Positions 10,371 to 22,906 of a DNA stretch of 64,000 nt are shown here, piece by piece. The notes beneath the pieces were generated by a model, which was given only the letters and a program-made list of their open reading frames with translations, ran no database searches and was not told the DNA's origin. The first letter of the stretch is position 1. Each line of letters starts with the position of its first letter. The DNA is taken from assembly GCA_951799445.1 (NCBI GenBank), contig OX637290.1, forward strand, positions 1,304,501 through 1,368,500, given 5' to 3'. The position numbers and the translations under genes were made by a program. This DNA is from Pseudisothecium myosuroides (Eukaryota > Streptophyta > Bryopsida > Hypnales > Lembophyllaceae).

Positions 10371-13300
10371 ATGGAGAGTGGCAGCGCAGAACCAAACCCA
10401 TGGCTAGTGCACGACGGCAGTGTGGACTACAAAGGCAACCTCGCAGACAAACGCCACACCGGAGGCTGGAAAGCCGCATCGCTCATCATCTGTCCGTTAC
10501 TATCCGCTCTCTCAATCTCTCCCGGTCGATCATCTACTAACATGGCCATTTAAGAGCTCACTCTCTCTATGGCCACAGTGATCATTCACAGGCTTCCTAC
10601 CTTGAATGGGTCAATTTTGTGCTCCGTCAAACTGTTTGTAGGTGAGTACAGTGATAGAGAAGTGCGGGAGATTGGCAGTGTTCTGAATCGGACTCAACTT
10701 ATTAGTCACATATCTAGCTAGTGCATGTCCAGTCAGAATATTGCTTGTTGATCAATGTACGTGGGTAATCGAGGGACCATGGTAGCTGTCAAATTTGGCG
10801 TAAACTCATTTGGTGTAGAGTTCGAGAGTTTCCAATGGTCCAGTGCTCAATTACAGAGAGGGCCTTCTCTGTGTCATTCGGCTTGGTGGGTCCATTTCCC
10901 GGTCGATTTCATGCTCCGCATATTGTTTGTTGATTGTTGTCGTGAGTGCAGTCACAATGAGAGATCGATGTGCAACGTGCGAGCTAGAGATTAGGATACT
11001 TACAAGCGTTTACAATCGCCCTGAGCTTGGTTGCACATCCAACTAGAGACCAATAAGCACAGTCAGATGTCACAATTATCTTTCAAACGAAGGCACCATA
11101 ATTGGGAAATCTAGAATGAAAGTTTTTCCAAGCTGATGAGTAATCGAAAAGTTTAGTCACAACCTGACAATTTCACAATTTCTCAATATCTAGTCTCAAT
11201 GAGAAATATCTTTCTCACGAGCAAGAAATCCAATATGGAAATTGGGCAAATTGGTCCTTTCTTATCCAAATTCCACTCCTACTGTCTCTTAATACATTTT
11301 ATTCTATCATCATTGGACATTAGGGGTAGTTCAAGGTGCATGTGAACAATGGATAATGGATAATGGAGAGTATTTGGATTAGCCAATGAGAAGCCACGTT
11401 TTTTGAAGAAGCCGTGACCACCCTCTTTGTTTGAATGTTGAGAATGGATAATGGATAATGGCAAGATGGACGGAGATGGACAGAGGTAATTGAAAGTTGA
11501 GAGAACAAACGAATATTCTTAGTGTGCTATTGAAAACGCACTCCCAACCTTCACCTCCAGAGGTGGATGTTAGGAGTGAACAATCAATGTCACGCTAAGA
11601 ATATTCCGTCGAGGTGAAGCCAATCCTACACCGCCACCACTTCAATAATCAATATCCATTGTTCACCTTTGAGGTGAACAAGCCGTGACTACCCCTATTG
11701 ACAATATCTGGAATTCTTCAAAAATTCCATAGATGGACAATTTGGATTCCTCCTGTGTTTCGCAGCTAGAACAAATAAGCTTCTGATTGTTTTCCGAATT
11801 GTCTGTTACTGGATTCACTGTTGGTATGTCTGCATTCTTGTATAGTCAATTTTGTTAAATTGACATGATTCCAGTGACAAAAATCATGTTATAAATGTGC
11901 ATAAAGGTTGAAAATCTAGAACAAGGATGGATATTTGTTTCAGAACCTGTGTTCCTAAAGGTGCCAAAGTATTGGAATTCCACCAATTCCATTAAAATGG
12001 CGCAGTGGACTCTCGAGCAAGCATTGGTAGGAATGAAATGATTAGGGAGAAGGGAACTGTTGCTCGGGAGGGGGTTGGAAATCCAACTCATTAACTTAGC
12101 AATGCACAATGCTCATGATAAAATGCAAATAGTGTATTAGTTTGCATATCTATGATTCTATGGGCACAACAAGTCAATGTAAGTGTTAAATGGTGCATGG
12201 AATTAGTAGCGTCATTTCAACAACATTGACGTCATGGTTGCAGTGACCGAGATGTGCGAGAGCTTGGCCACATTTGGCATCGCCGGCAACTTAGTCACCT
12301 ACCTAGTCATCAATCTCCACCTCCCCACGGTGACCTCTGTCAACATTGTCACCAACTACTTGGGCACCGCCTACCTCATGTGCCTGTTGGGTGGCTTCCT
12401 CGCGGACACATGGTTTGGATGCTTTCGCAGCATCCTTTTGGGGTGTTGCTTGCAATTCCTGGGAATGGTGGTGCTCACACTGTCCGCCACCTTGCCCATG
12501 TTCCGCGCGAAGAGGTGTGAATTAAGCCAGTGCGAGCCCGCGCATGGATGGACCATGGTGTCATTGTACACAGGACTGTACCTGATGGCGCTTGGCTCGG
12601 GAGGGATCAAGGCATGTACAAGTGTGCTTGGGGCGGATCAGTTCGATGACGGGGATCGACGGGAGAGGAAGCTCAAGTGGGCGTACTTCAATTGGTAAGG
12701 AAAAGTGCACCTGAAATTGTCTGAATAAGGAATTGAGTATGTCTTGAAAGAGTTGCGCTCATCATTTATGGGCACATGAGCATTTGAACATTGTTCCTAT
12801 TATTGAATTCTCTAATGTGTAGAACGTCAATTTTGTTAAAATGGCAATATTCCATTACTTTGGCATAGTTCAAGCCCCATGGCCTAAACCCAAAATCTAT
12901 ACATGTCCTAGTTTGTGACATAAAATTAGACCTTTGTGAAGATGTAAGTCACAAAATTTGAGAACATCTTCTGAAATTGTTCCAATGGAGTATTTGAGCA
13001 TTGCAAAGTAGGTGTCGTCCTCTACATGCAGATACCCTCAGTTAAAGTTAGTTTTCCAACCTTGCACCCTACTTCAATCTTGGAATTAGATATTGAAACC
13101 CATTTGCATCTTCATTCAGAAGAATAACTCCAATCTATGTAAACTAGCGCAAATGAGAAATCTATCACTCAGTGGGATAAGTTGGTTCAATTTGTCGTCC
13201 TTCATTTCTATAGTTTCATTGAAAGTCATTGACATCAGATACTTTGAAGTCCAGTGACAACGTCCTTACTGCATTTAGTTCTTCATGTTGAACCAGGTTC

Positions 13301-15711
13301 TTCATGGCTATCAACTTTAGTGTTATCTTATCTGTCACGGTGCTTGTCTACATTCAAATCAAGTTGGGACGAGGGTGGGTTTTTGGTCTCTGTGCTGGAG
13401 CAATGGGGTTCTCCCTTGCTATTTTTGTTGGTGGTGGGTCCATGTATCGATACCAAGCCGTCTTGAAGGAAAGTCCAATCTCCAAAGTGATACTCGTGTT
13501 TGCAAAGGCCCTTTGTAACTGGAAGCTTCTACTACCGCCAGCGGAATTTTTACATGAAACGCCAATTGAAGGCTTGGACATATAGGTGAGACTGACCTTG
13601 AAATAAATATAAGTGATGATTTTGATTTGTTGTATTCAAATAAAAATGTTTATGGGTTTTTTTTCATGATCAAATCATAACATTCTTTATTTTTTGTTGG
13701 GGTTCTCGCAACATTATAGAGAACCTAAATATCAAAAAGAGGATCAGATGAGGTGGTCTACGGTATGTGACTCATACAACAGATAATTTTGTTATGAGCA
13801 CATAATTACTAATTAGGTTGCTCATAAATTTTTGAAAGGATTTATTTGTTGTTGTGTTAAGCCTGAGGGAGTATTCTTGTCATCAAGTGTTCTGTAAAAT
13901 TATGCATCTCTTGTTGGGACATTTTTTGGGAAACAACTCATTTGTTGAAGTTTAGCCAGTGACCAAGTCACAATATTCTACCTCATATCTACTATTCTTG
14001 AGAACAATAAGTTGTGGAGAGTAGTGTTATGCTTTGTTTCAATTAAAGTAGTGGCATATTCAAATACTACCTAGTACCTAAATTGAAAATCTAATAGCAT
14101 ACCAAATGTGGATGTGAAATTGTTGATCTTCTAATTAGACCTTGAGTAGATTATCAAAGTGGCTATTCTTAGGGGCTACTATTCATGCATCACTCTTTAT
14201 TATTGCTTCAAGGTCCAAATGTGTTGTTCACTACTAAATCTATGCTCCCTTGTAAGAGCCTACAACGTGTTATTTTTAGAAATTAAAATATTCTCCAAGG
14301 AACAAAAAATTAAGATTCTATATGCAACATCCTTTACTATAGTTTGCTAATGTAATTGAACACAATTCTTTCTTTATGTGGCCACATAGAAGACACTAAA
14401 ATGCTTATATTAACAATTCAATCCGGTGCCACTAGCTTTGTTGGCTTTGGATTGAAGGGGAGGAAGCTTTGCGTGGACAAAAGCTATCATGAAAATTGAA
14501 TAGCTACCTTATTCAAAAAATGATCTAGTGCTTTTGGGACAAACCCTCTTGCAGAAATAGCTTCTTGTTATGTTGTGATTCCTTTATCAAACAAGCATTA
14601 GGTTTGGAAAACTACATAATATTCTTGAATGGGAAGTCCGGGGGTTCCTCTACAATATCACTGCAACAATACTATATTCCTGTTATAGTGACTTACAATA
14701 CATGAACAAGCTTGCATTCAAAGTGTTCTTCCCAATTAGAGAAAGCCGTCACTTTGATTCATGGAAAGCCAAGGGTCCTTGTATTGAAGTTCAAGATTTT
14801 CATGTAAACTTAAACTGGTTCAGTCTTGTAAAACTAACTGCTGCCATCTCTTCTAGACCGCGATCCCGCACACACCCCAATTCCGCTTCCTCGACAAAGC
14901 TGCCATCGCCTCCATCCCGAAGCCCGCCACCATCACCCAAGTTGAAGAAGTCAAATGCTTCCTCCGCATTCTCTCCATTGCCTTCTTCTCTATTACCTTC
15001 TACACCATCCTCGCCCAGATGACCACCTTTGCCGAACTTCAAAGCTTGACCATGAAACGCAACCAACTCGGCTTCCAAATCCCCCCAGCAAGTGTCATCC
15101 TCTTTTGGGAGTTTAGTGCCTTGTCCCTCCTTGCGGTTTACGGACCCGAGCTCGTCCCCTTCATGCGCTCCTTCACAGGCCATGAACGTGGACTCACAAC
15201 TCTTAAACGCATGGGCGTCGGGCTGGTGTTCTCCGCTTTGTCAATGCTTGCCGCAACCGTCGTGGAGGCGCAACGAAGGAAAGTTGCGGTGAGAAATGGG
15301 GTGCGCATGAGTGTATTTTGGTTGGTGCCCCAGCTTGCCCTAATGGGAGTAGGGGAGGTTTTCACGTACGTCGGGCAGCTGGAGTTTTGTTACGAGGAAT
15401 CGCCCGTGGGGATGAGGAGTACGGCATTGGCAATATTTGTATGTACGATTTCGTTTGGGTATTTTACGAGTAGCGCCCTGGTTTTGATGGTGAATCGGAT
15501 GACGGATGGGAGGGGTCATGGGTGGTTGGTGACGGATTTGAATGAAGGGAGGTTGGATTACTTCTATGCGCTGCTGTTGGGGATTACAGTGGCAAATTTG
15601 GTGGGGTTTGTGATGTGTGCGAGGTGGTATAGGTACAAAACCAAGCCGGTGGAGAAGAAATTGTCGGGCTTGTCAATGTGTGGGGATGGGAGATCCCAAT
15701 TCGGCAATTGA
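10371..15711 (+). CDS. NPF (NRT1/PTR family) transporter, four exons, in-frame TAG
   Basis: Putative proton-coupled nitrate, peptide or hormone transporter of the plant NPF family, a 12-helix membrane protein. Exons by splice sites and frame: 10371-10491, 12244-12694, 13297-13585, 14857-15711. All junctions are GT-AG and keep frame. Together they give 571 codons, normal for the family (550-600). Family landmarks: GSVDYKGN and TGGWKAA at residues 16-36, GGFLAD at 90-95, ALGSGGIKACTS and GADQFD at 156-175, KWAYFNWFF spanning the exon 2/3 joint, and QFRFLDKAA at 295-303. The TM1 ExxE(K/R) motif reads EMCES (43-47), so the basic residue is replaced by Ser. The last codon of exon 3 (13583-13585) is TAG just before a GTGAG donor. 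A CAG-to-TAG change would explain it, and it would truncate the protein at residue 286, between the two six-helix halves. I chose the start at 10371; an in-frame ATG at 10320 would add 17 residues. Substrate is unknown. The gene is either a recent nonsense allele or pseudogene, or carries a sequencing error. Confidence 0.85.
11312..11705. repeat. MITE in NPF intron 1
   Basis: About 394 bp with imperfect inverted ends. ATTGGACATTAGGGGTAGT at the left pairs with ACTACCCCTATTGACAAT at the right, followed inward by GTGAACAATGGATA and TATCCATTGTTCAC. It also contains GGATAATGGATAATGG-type short tandem repeats. The insertion helps explain why intron 1 is 1.75 kb. Flanking ATC on both sides may be a 3 bp target duplication. 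Confidence 0.6.
12819..12866. repeat. MITE terminus fragment in NPF intron 2
   Basis: GTCAATTTTGTTAAAATGG followed by a CAATATTCCA block matches the termini of the small element at 41907-42095 and the flank repeat at 9334. Only one end is visible here. Confidence 0.4.
13586..14856 (+). other. NPF intron 3
   Basis: A 1,271 bp intron bounded by GTGAGA and TTCTAG. It is AT-rich. The 63-106 codon ORFs inside it show no domain and no similarity to NPF proteins. No inserted element was recognised. Confidence 0.6.
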
Positions 15712-16225
15712 AAAATTCTTGACAAAACTTTCAGTTGGTTTAGTTCAGGCAGACAACCAGGACGTCTGCATGTTCAATACTGTACAGTACAGTACAGTGA
15801 AGTCTAGCAGATTCTCATTTGTTACATAAGTGAGAAGTTAGATGATCAATTTTATTAAATTGGTTCTGGGCGGAACAAATTGTGACTTTCATCTGCACAA
15901 AGACTCAAAAGATTGGTACATAGATTTATGTTTCAAATTGTATGCCATCAAAAGTGTCAGAGTCGTGGAGCTTCGGCAATATAGCATTGTTTACCAATGA
16001 GGCAGGGGTCTCTTTTGCATTCTTGAAAACGGGCCCCCTACATTGAATAAAGTTGTCTCATTATATGGCTCTCAGCCAACCCTAATCTTTGAATTAACTA
16101 ATAAGTCCCTCCCGGGCATCTAACAAAGCATAATACCTTCCCAACATGGGAAGGACCATTGCCTGGTTATACAATGTTATGAATTAAACAAAATTGATAG
16201 TGACTATTTTTAGAATATTTGGAAA
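15712..16225. other. 3' flank of the NPF gene
   Basis: Downstream sequence holding the likely 3' UTR. It includes a short TACAGTACAGTACAGT tandem at about 15780-15797. No further gene is visible. Confidence 0.4.
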
Positions 16226-17151
16226 TTAACCCCTAAAGGCCCAAGGCATTTTTTGGCTCCAAAACCTCTGAAAACTGCCATTTCTGCTGCGATCACTCCC
16301 TAAACAAAAAAAAACTTTTTTTTAGAATCTAACCATAGGATCTTGGACTTCACTTGTCTCAGATCATGTGGTAAAAATTTCATGAAGTTTGACCGTACGG
16401 ATTGGAAGATATTAGCGTTTGAAGTTGGAAAAAGAAGTTTTTTTGAACTCTGGATTGCAATTTCAGATGACTTTGACGGCCATTTGTGGATTTTTTTGCA
16501 CTACACAACATAAAGTTAAAATTTTTTATATTGAAAATTTGAGTTGAGAGTCGGGGAAAAAAATTTCAGAATGTCAAAATTTGATTTTCACATATAAAAA
16601 AATTGTTGAGTAGAAGTAGGTCCAAAATTGAACAAAACACTAAATCTTCAATAGCTCTTGGATGGAATTAAAAAAACCATAATCCCAACGGTGGGATTGT
16701 TCTTGCAAACAAACTTAACCTTTTCAAAAAAAAAAAATTGATAAATTTGAAAATTGCATTTAAAAATGAATTTTATAAGTTGTTTTTTGAAGAAGACGCA
16801 TAGATTGCCCAAAAAAAAAGATTGTCCATAACTTTCTCATTCTGAATCCAAATAGAATGAATCAAAGCTTCAAATATAGACAAAAACATGATCTTTGAGA
16901 AAAAAAATCAAAAAAAAAAAAATCAATTTAAAATTTTTTTTTTCCTGCCCGGCAAATTGCTTTTTTGACTTCGGGCGGCATAACTTTTTTTCCCGGGCAT
17001 CGATTGAAAAAAAAATTATATTTTTGGAAAGCTAATGTGATTCCCTATCTTCAAAAAAAGTTTCAAAAAATCAGGTCGAAATTTCAGGTCGCACGAGCCT
17101 GCCCGAAATCCCAAGTGTCCCCCGAGGGGACTTTGGGCCTTTAGGGGTTAA
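16226..17151 (+). repeat. TTAA-flanked element
   Basis: A 926 bp family member: starts TTAACCCCTAAAGGCCCAAG, ends TTTGGGCCTTTAGGGGTTAA. The inverted terminus is about 20 bp here, the best preserved in the window. It is closely related to the copy at 20490-21405 in the same orientation; both share a CCCAACGGTGGGATTGTTCT block and a right part ending in CGAGGGGACTTTGG. There is no coding capacity. Confidence 0.88.
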
Positions 17152-18072
17152 TGAATGGGATTGTTTGTGTAAGAAGAATTCGATATTGGATGTTTGACAC
17201 AACATCAATTAGGTCCAATTTTAGCCTTATTTTTATCTAGTCAATTAGAAAAGGATTCACACAATGAGAAAAAGAAAGAGAAAGATAATGAGTCTTTTTT
17301 TTATACTTTTATTACATGAGCTAATTAGAGGATTCTTAATGAGAGGAATAGGAAAGTTATAGAATAAGTCAACATTCTTTCCTATCACTTCCATCAGTGA
17401 TATACAAAGAGAAAGATTATAAATCATAGGATACATTGTGATTGGAAATTAAAGAGGAAGACGGTGTAGTCATAATCCCATCCTTCCTATCCTCTTTGAG
17501 GGAGTTTGTAGAATTTCAAGATCTTACAATCTTCCTCAAATCAGGAGGAGAAAGTTGCTTCTTGTGATTAACCTATACCTACTAGTCATTTTCTGAATTT
17601 TTAGATTATAAGCCACTTCTGAGTAGCCAATGAGATTTACATAGTTGCCTTCAAAATTGGACTTAACATTATGTACCTAGTATTTTGAAGTGACCTATAA
17701 GAGATGCAACCATTCAAAGGGGAGTGAGGATTGATTGGAGCGCTTAATTTTACCTAGAGATTTTTTAGTTCAAAGACTGCATGAATATAGAGCAGAATGT
17801 TGCAATTGAATAGAGAGGCCATGGCTATAACAATACAGTGGGCCATATGTTTAAATTGTTCTAAATTCTCATGCCTCAATTACAGTTTTGCAGGGTTTTG
17901 GGATAATCTTGGATTATTTGGTGAATTCAATAAGACTTATTTTGAATTATCAATTCTGAATGCCTAATTTGTTTTAAAACTAGATTCTAATGTCAGTGGT
18001 TATTGAAGCTAATTAGAGGTAGAGGGGTTAGACACATGTTCTCATCCTTTTTCAATATCTTTGATGATCATT
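17152..18072. other. Intergenic, nothing recognised
   Basis: AT-rich, without a gene or clear repeat boundary. Confidence 0.3.
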
Positions 18073-19260
18073 CACTACAAGAGAAAGCAGTGATTGCAAC
18101 AGAGTTGCAACACATTTGCAACGGTTTTGCACTAGATTGATGTGTAATGGAACTTTGTTTACATCACAGAAAAGAAATAATGCATTGGAAAGCATTGCAA
18201 ACTTGTAATGAATAAAATGTAAAAGTCTTGGACAAAGAATTGATAGTATAGTATTCCAAAACTATTGCAAATTCATATATTTTAAATTGCATTAGCATGT
18301 ACAAAATGTAATTGTTGTGTTTAAAAGTCGTTGCAATAATCATTGCAAAGAAATTATAATATCTTTGCAAATCACAAAAAAATTTGATGCTACAAAAACA
18401 ATTAATAAAACAATATCGAGACTTTGCAAAATCAATAGAAAAATATTGGAAATCCATTGCAACTGACTTTAATTGCCATTACATTGCAAACATAATACTC
18501 CCTTTGTCCCAAAATGATCTTCCTCTTGCACTTTGTGACTTTGTAAATTGATTAAATTTGGCATTAATTGTTATTTGGGACCAACGAAACAATTCCAAAT
18601 AGTAGTTTCCCCTCCATTCATGCAATCATTAGTCAAAAGATAAATGAAATGATTAATGGGGTCAGTTAGCATTGTTTATACTTATTTTTTGCATCTCTTT
18701 GAATATTGCCCATTTGAAGGAGATGAAGCTTTGGGAGCTAGAATAAAGGGCCACACACGGGTTTAGGCATATACTAAATGCCTACAAAATGATGACCTCA
18801 CACTCAACAATTAATTGACCACCGGTGATCTTTGAAATGCCCCAAAAATTCTACTTTTCAATATTCCAAAACTACATTTTGAAAAGGGCTTTGAAACTTA
18901 CAGTTTCTAGACCCCTAGGAATACACCAAACTCTATTTATGGTGCAAAATGGGTTTTTTACATGTTATTTTTTGCCTTAATCTAGAATATTTTGTCCAAC
19001 AGGAAGATCATTTTGGGACGGAGGTAGTACTAATTATCATTGCAAAGTCTTTGCAAAAATATTGAAGTTTTTATCATGTCAACTATATTTGATATTGCAT
19101 TGCAATACTAGTAATAATAAATTGCGAAAGTATCGCAAAACCATTGCAGAAATAGAACACATGTATAAATGTGGTAGAGTTTGAATACAATTCATAATAA
19201 ATTAGCAAAGCAATGCAAAACCATTGCTAAAATGTAACACATGTATAGATGTGGATGACT
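18073..19260. mobile_element. CACTA-like element, one end, with TGCAA repeats
   Basis: Starts CACTACAAGAGAAAGCAG, which resembles the plant CACTA (En/Spm) terminus CACTACAAGAAAA. It then carries more than fifteen short TTGCAA/TGCAAA motifs in both orientations from about 18100 to 19230, like the subterminal repeats of CACTA elements. The matching right terminus was not found, so the right limit is approximate. It is interrupted by the MITE at 18498-19027. No transposase ORF is present. Confidence 0.5.
18498..19027. repeat. Mariner-type MITE, TA target duplication
   Basis: 530 bp. The left end CTCCCTTTGTCCCAAAATGA pairs with the right end TCATTTTGGGACGGAGGTAG, and it is flanked by TA on both sides. 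The CTCCCTCCGTCCCA-type terminus with TA duplication is characteristic of plant mariner-like and Stowaway-like MITEs. Both flanks are TGCAA-rich, so it inserted into the CACTA-like element. It has no coding capacity. Confidence 0.85.
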
Positions 19261-20489
19261 TTCAAGATGATTTAGGATAAATTTTTTGTGAATTTTGGAA
19301 GAATTCTGTCGAAAATGTCAATGAATTTCATTATTTTTTTGGATGAAATAAATTGAAATAGATGAATTTCTGGACATTGATAATGTAGATGGGAACTTGT
19401 AGATTGGATGAAATTACAGAGGCTTGAACGGATGGAAATGGAGAACAGCAAGGACAAAATAATAGCTTAATATTGCACATTTTATTGCTAAAATGATAGG
19501 TCGAGAGTACAATGGTATACTAAAAATGTCATCTACACACTACAAAATTGATGGAGATCATTTCAAAAAGACACCATAATTTTGAGTTGCACCCACACCT
19601 TGAGGTACACGTACACCCACACCTTGATTTTGTACTATAGCATTTCTAAGGTACAAAGACAAAAACATGTTATGGCTCAAAGAGAAGTACAAAATTATCA
19701 CAAAATCCATGACTAGAAAATTATAAAAAAGCCTAAGTAGATTTGTATCATGGAACACCATCATTTCAAAGTTCATATCCAGAAAATGATGAAAACATGA
19801 AACCAATCAATAGAACTTACTCCCATGTTTTGATGAAGAATCAGATGCCGAACCTCCGCTTGTGCCAGCGTCCGGGCAAACATGCCACTCATCTCCAGTA
19901 AGTCAGATGTGTGCTTTCATATATGCCAACCATCATTAAGGAAATAGATAGTAACACCTCATCAACATTTGAATTATTGAGTACCAATCTGCCAATATTG
20001 GACAAATACTTGAAACTACAATAGAGAATGACGACATTGAGCTGAAGGAGTTCATTTCCTGCAAGTCGATAAAAATAATGAAAATGTTGCCACTCTCAAA
20101 GATGAAAAGTATGAAGATGTGGAAACCCTCAAAAAACCTTGCTCTAAGTTAAATGAGAATTTCAACTGTGGAATGTTTTTATTTTATTTTGAGCCCAACT
20201 AATCAACTGAAGTCAATGAAATGTAAATTCATGAACAAGTGAAGTGTTGTTAGTCAAGTGTAGGAAAAATGAACTTGAAATTTTTTAAAATTCCTAAAAT
20301 TAAATATTTTATTCAAATTTGCACTTTGAACTTCATACAATCATCTGTTGATTTTCCAATTATAGAAATATATGGTTAATATTTTTACCTCATGATATTC
20401 AAAACACTATGGACAAAATAGAGATAATTTCAGATTTTTTGAGCACAATATGTTTTCTATTTCATATGAATTTTCTTTACTTGTCTGCT
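19261..20489. other. Intergenic, nothing recognised
   Basis: AT-rich. The small ORFs (61-82 codons) lack recognisable features. Confidence 0.3.
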
Positions 20490-21405
20490 TTAACCTCTAA
20501 AATACCAAGGCATTTTCTGGCTCTGAAATCACTGAAAATTGCCATTTTTGCTGCAATCACTCAAGAAACCAAATAAAACATTAGGATCTAACCGTAGGAT
20601 CTTGTATTTCACTTGTCTCAAATCATTTGGTAAAAATTTCAAGAAATTTGACTGTTCCAATTGGAAGATATTAGCATTCAAAGTTGGAAAAAAAAAGTTT
20701 TTTTGAACTGTTTCCTGCAATTTCAGATGACTTTGACGGCCATTTGTGGATTTTTTTTGCACTACACAACATAAAGTTAAATTTTTTTATGTTGAACATT
20801 TGAGTTGAGAGTCTGGGAAAAAAATTTCAGCATATTACAACTTGATTTTCACATATAAAAAAATTGTTAAGTAGAAGTAGGTCCAAAATTGATCAAAACA
20901 GTAAATTGTTAATAGCTCTTAGATGGAATTAAAACACCATAATCCCAACGGTGGGATTGTTCTTGCATACAAACTTGACCTCATCAAAAAAATTTGAAAA
21001 AATTTGAAAATTGCATTCAAAAATGAATTCTATAAGTTGTTTTTTGAAGAAGATGCTTAATTGCCCGAAAAACATGATTGTCCATAACTTTCTCATTATT
21101 AGTCCAAATAGAATGAATCAAAGCTTCAAATGTAGGCAAAAATATGATCTTTGAGAAAAAAAAAAATTTAAATCATTTTTTTTGTATTTTTTTTGTTTCT
21201 GCCCAGCAAACCACTTTTTTGCTTTAGGATGGCATAACTTCTGCCCCTGGGCATTGATGGAAAAATAAATTGTATTTTTAGAAAGCTAATGTGATTCCCT
21301 ATCTTCTAAAAAAGTTTCAAAAAATCAAATTAAAATTTGAGGCCACATGGGCCTGCCCAAAATCTCAAGTGTCCCTCGAGGGGACTTTGGTACTTTAGGG
21401 GTTAA
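20490..21405 (+). repeat. TTAA-flanked element
   Basis: A 916 bp copy: starts TTAACCTCTAAAATACCAAG, ends GGTACTTTAGGGGTTAA. Close relative of 16226-17151 with many point differences, so an older pair. No coding capacity. Confidence 0.85.
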
Positions 21406-22033
21406 AAACTCTCAATAATTTCAAACTTTCACAAAAAATGTCCAACATTTACGACTTATAAAGACATGTGATTTGATCTCTCAAAAATAAGTATAAGAAA
21501 TTTCTATCATAATAAATAGAGAAAAATGGATTCACAGAAAGTAAAAGATTTCTGAAGTTCAAATCCTTGTTCACAGGCTTGTCCTTTCCGGGTAAACTAT
21601 GTTGTCATCAATGAGTTTGCCACCTTCGTGACTAAGGAGTAGGAAACTAGAGGTTTTGTACGTTGCGGGTATTGAAACGTTACAGTTAGGAGCACAATTA
21701 AGTATGATCACAACCGTTCCGGACAGCCTGTACGACTGTCTGCCACGTCGGCTCCATCATCATCACTTTTCGGGCATGCAATAATGATTTCACGGCCTTC
21801 TAGAGGCCCAATTCCTATCCTAATGAAGCTTCTTCTAATTTAGCAAGATTGAGGCTTGCATTGCATAACTGGTTGAAAATTGATCTTGAAGACCTAGACT
21901 TATTTCTTTTGTCATGTTAGCTATCTTCACAACCAGATCTATGGTGTCCAAATGGGATCAATTGCAGACCATAATTATGCTTGTAATGATTATCATGCAG
22001 AGGATTTCTACTAATAAGCAATTTTGAATCAGC
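21406..22033. other. Intergenic, one GC-richer island
   Basis: The stretch 21640-21830 is GC-richer than its surroundings (blocks such as GTTCCGGACAGCCTGTACG and CTGCCACGTCGGCTCC), but I recognise no ORF or RNA there. It could be a decayed gene or repeat fragment. Confidence 0.25.
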
Positions 22034-22411
22034 TAAGGTAACCCCCCCCCCATAATCGACCAAATAAGGAATTCCGACATGATCTGGCATAGTGAAGGCA
22101 AAACAAATATTTTTCAAAGGTACATCAATAGAAATGACATGGATTTCGTAATTTTATTGCTTGAATTGAAATTACTATGAATTTTGGGAGGCAAAAAGTG
22201 CACCGGACCTGTGGCCAATGTTTAGATTCTTCCAATTCCAATCATTCAATAACATTTTACCTAATCATTATTTCCTAATTTTTTTTCACAACTTGGGACA
22301 CATGTCATGTATTTTTTAGTTCCAACCTTGAAAACAAAAAAAAATTGCATTCTAAGCGTGGTCAAAAATATATGCACCTATAGGTCGGGAATGGGGGGGG
22401 GGGGTACCTTA
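22034..22411. repeat. TIR element with poly-C/poly-G ends
   Basis: 378 bp. The left end TAAGGTAACCCCCCCCCC is followed by ATAATCGACC, and the right end is GGTCGGGAATGGGG running into GGGGTACCTTA. The termini are reverse complements with minor differences. TAAGGTA is also the terminus of the neighbour at 22575. The homopolymers may be slippage products. Confidence 0.6.
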
Positions 22412-22574
22412 AATAGAGTAATCAAAGTACGTACAGCTCGAGTGCCTTACTAGGAATAATTTAATAGCAAGTTGTGCGTAGGTAAGCATCAGATAAAATT
22501 TAGCACTTCGTTAAGCTAGACCTCAAAACCTCAAACAATAAGTACCTGAACAGAGATTGCCAATTCTCCAACAT

Positions 22575-22906
22575 TAAGGTAACAGGTTCAAAAATCGCCC
22601 ACCTAAGAGCTGAAACTAAATTTTGGGCAGGTGAAATGTCTCAAAATGTTTTTCAGTAAATTTTCCTTGAAAGACAAGAGGAATTGGCATCTAACCGAAG
22701 TCGTTTCATATTTTTTGGAGCTTTTTGGAATTAGTTATGAAATTTTGAAGTTGAAGTGGCATAGGGCTCTAAAATCGCCCACCCCCTAAAATATACATTG
22801 TTTGTACATTGCTAAAGGCTACAAAATATTTACATGTACAAGTAGTGTACATTTGAATAGGGTGGGCAATTTTAGAGCCTGTGCGATTTCAGAGCCTGTT
22901 ACCTTA
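22575..22906. repeat. TIR element, TAAGGTAACAGG ends
   Basis: 332 bp between TAAGGTAACAGGTTC and a right end GAGCCTGTTACCTTA. Inside, ATCGCCCACC and GGTGGGCAATTTTAGAGCC form further inverted blocks. Probably a MITE. No clear target duplication, and no coding capacity. Confidence 0.65.

Noticed and set aside
21561..21585. T-arm-like GTTCAAATCC as part of a tRNA gene
   Set aside because: No acceptor stem, D-arm or anticodon arm can be placed around it.
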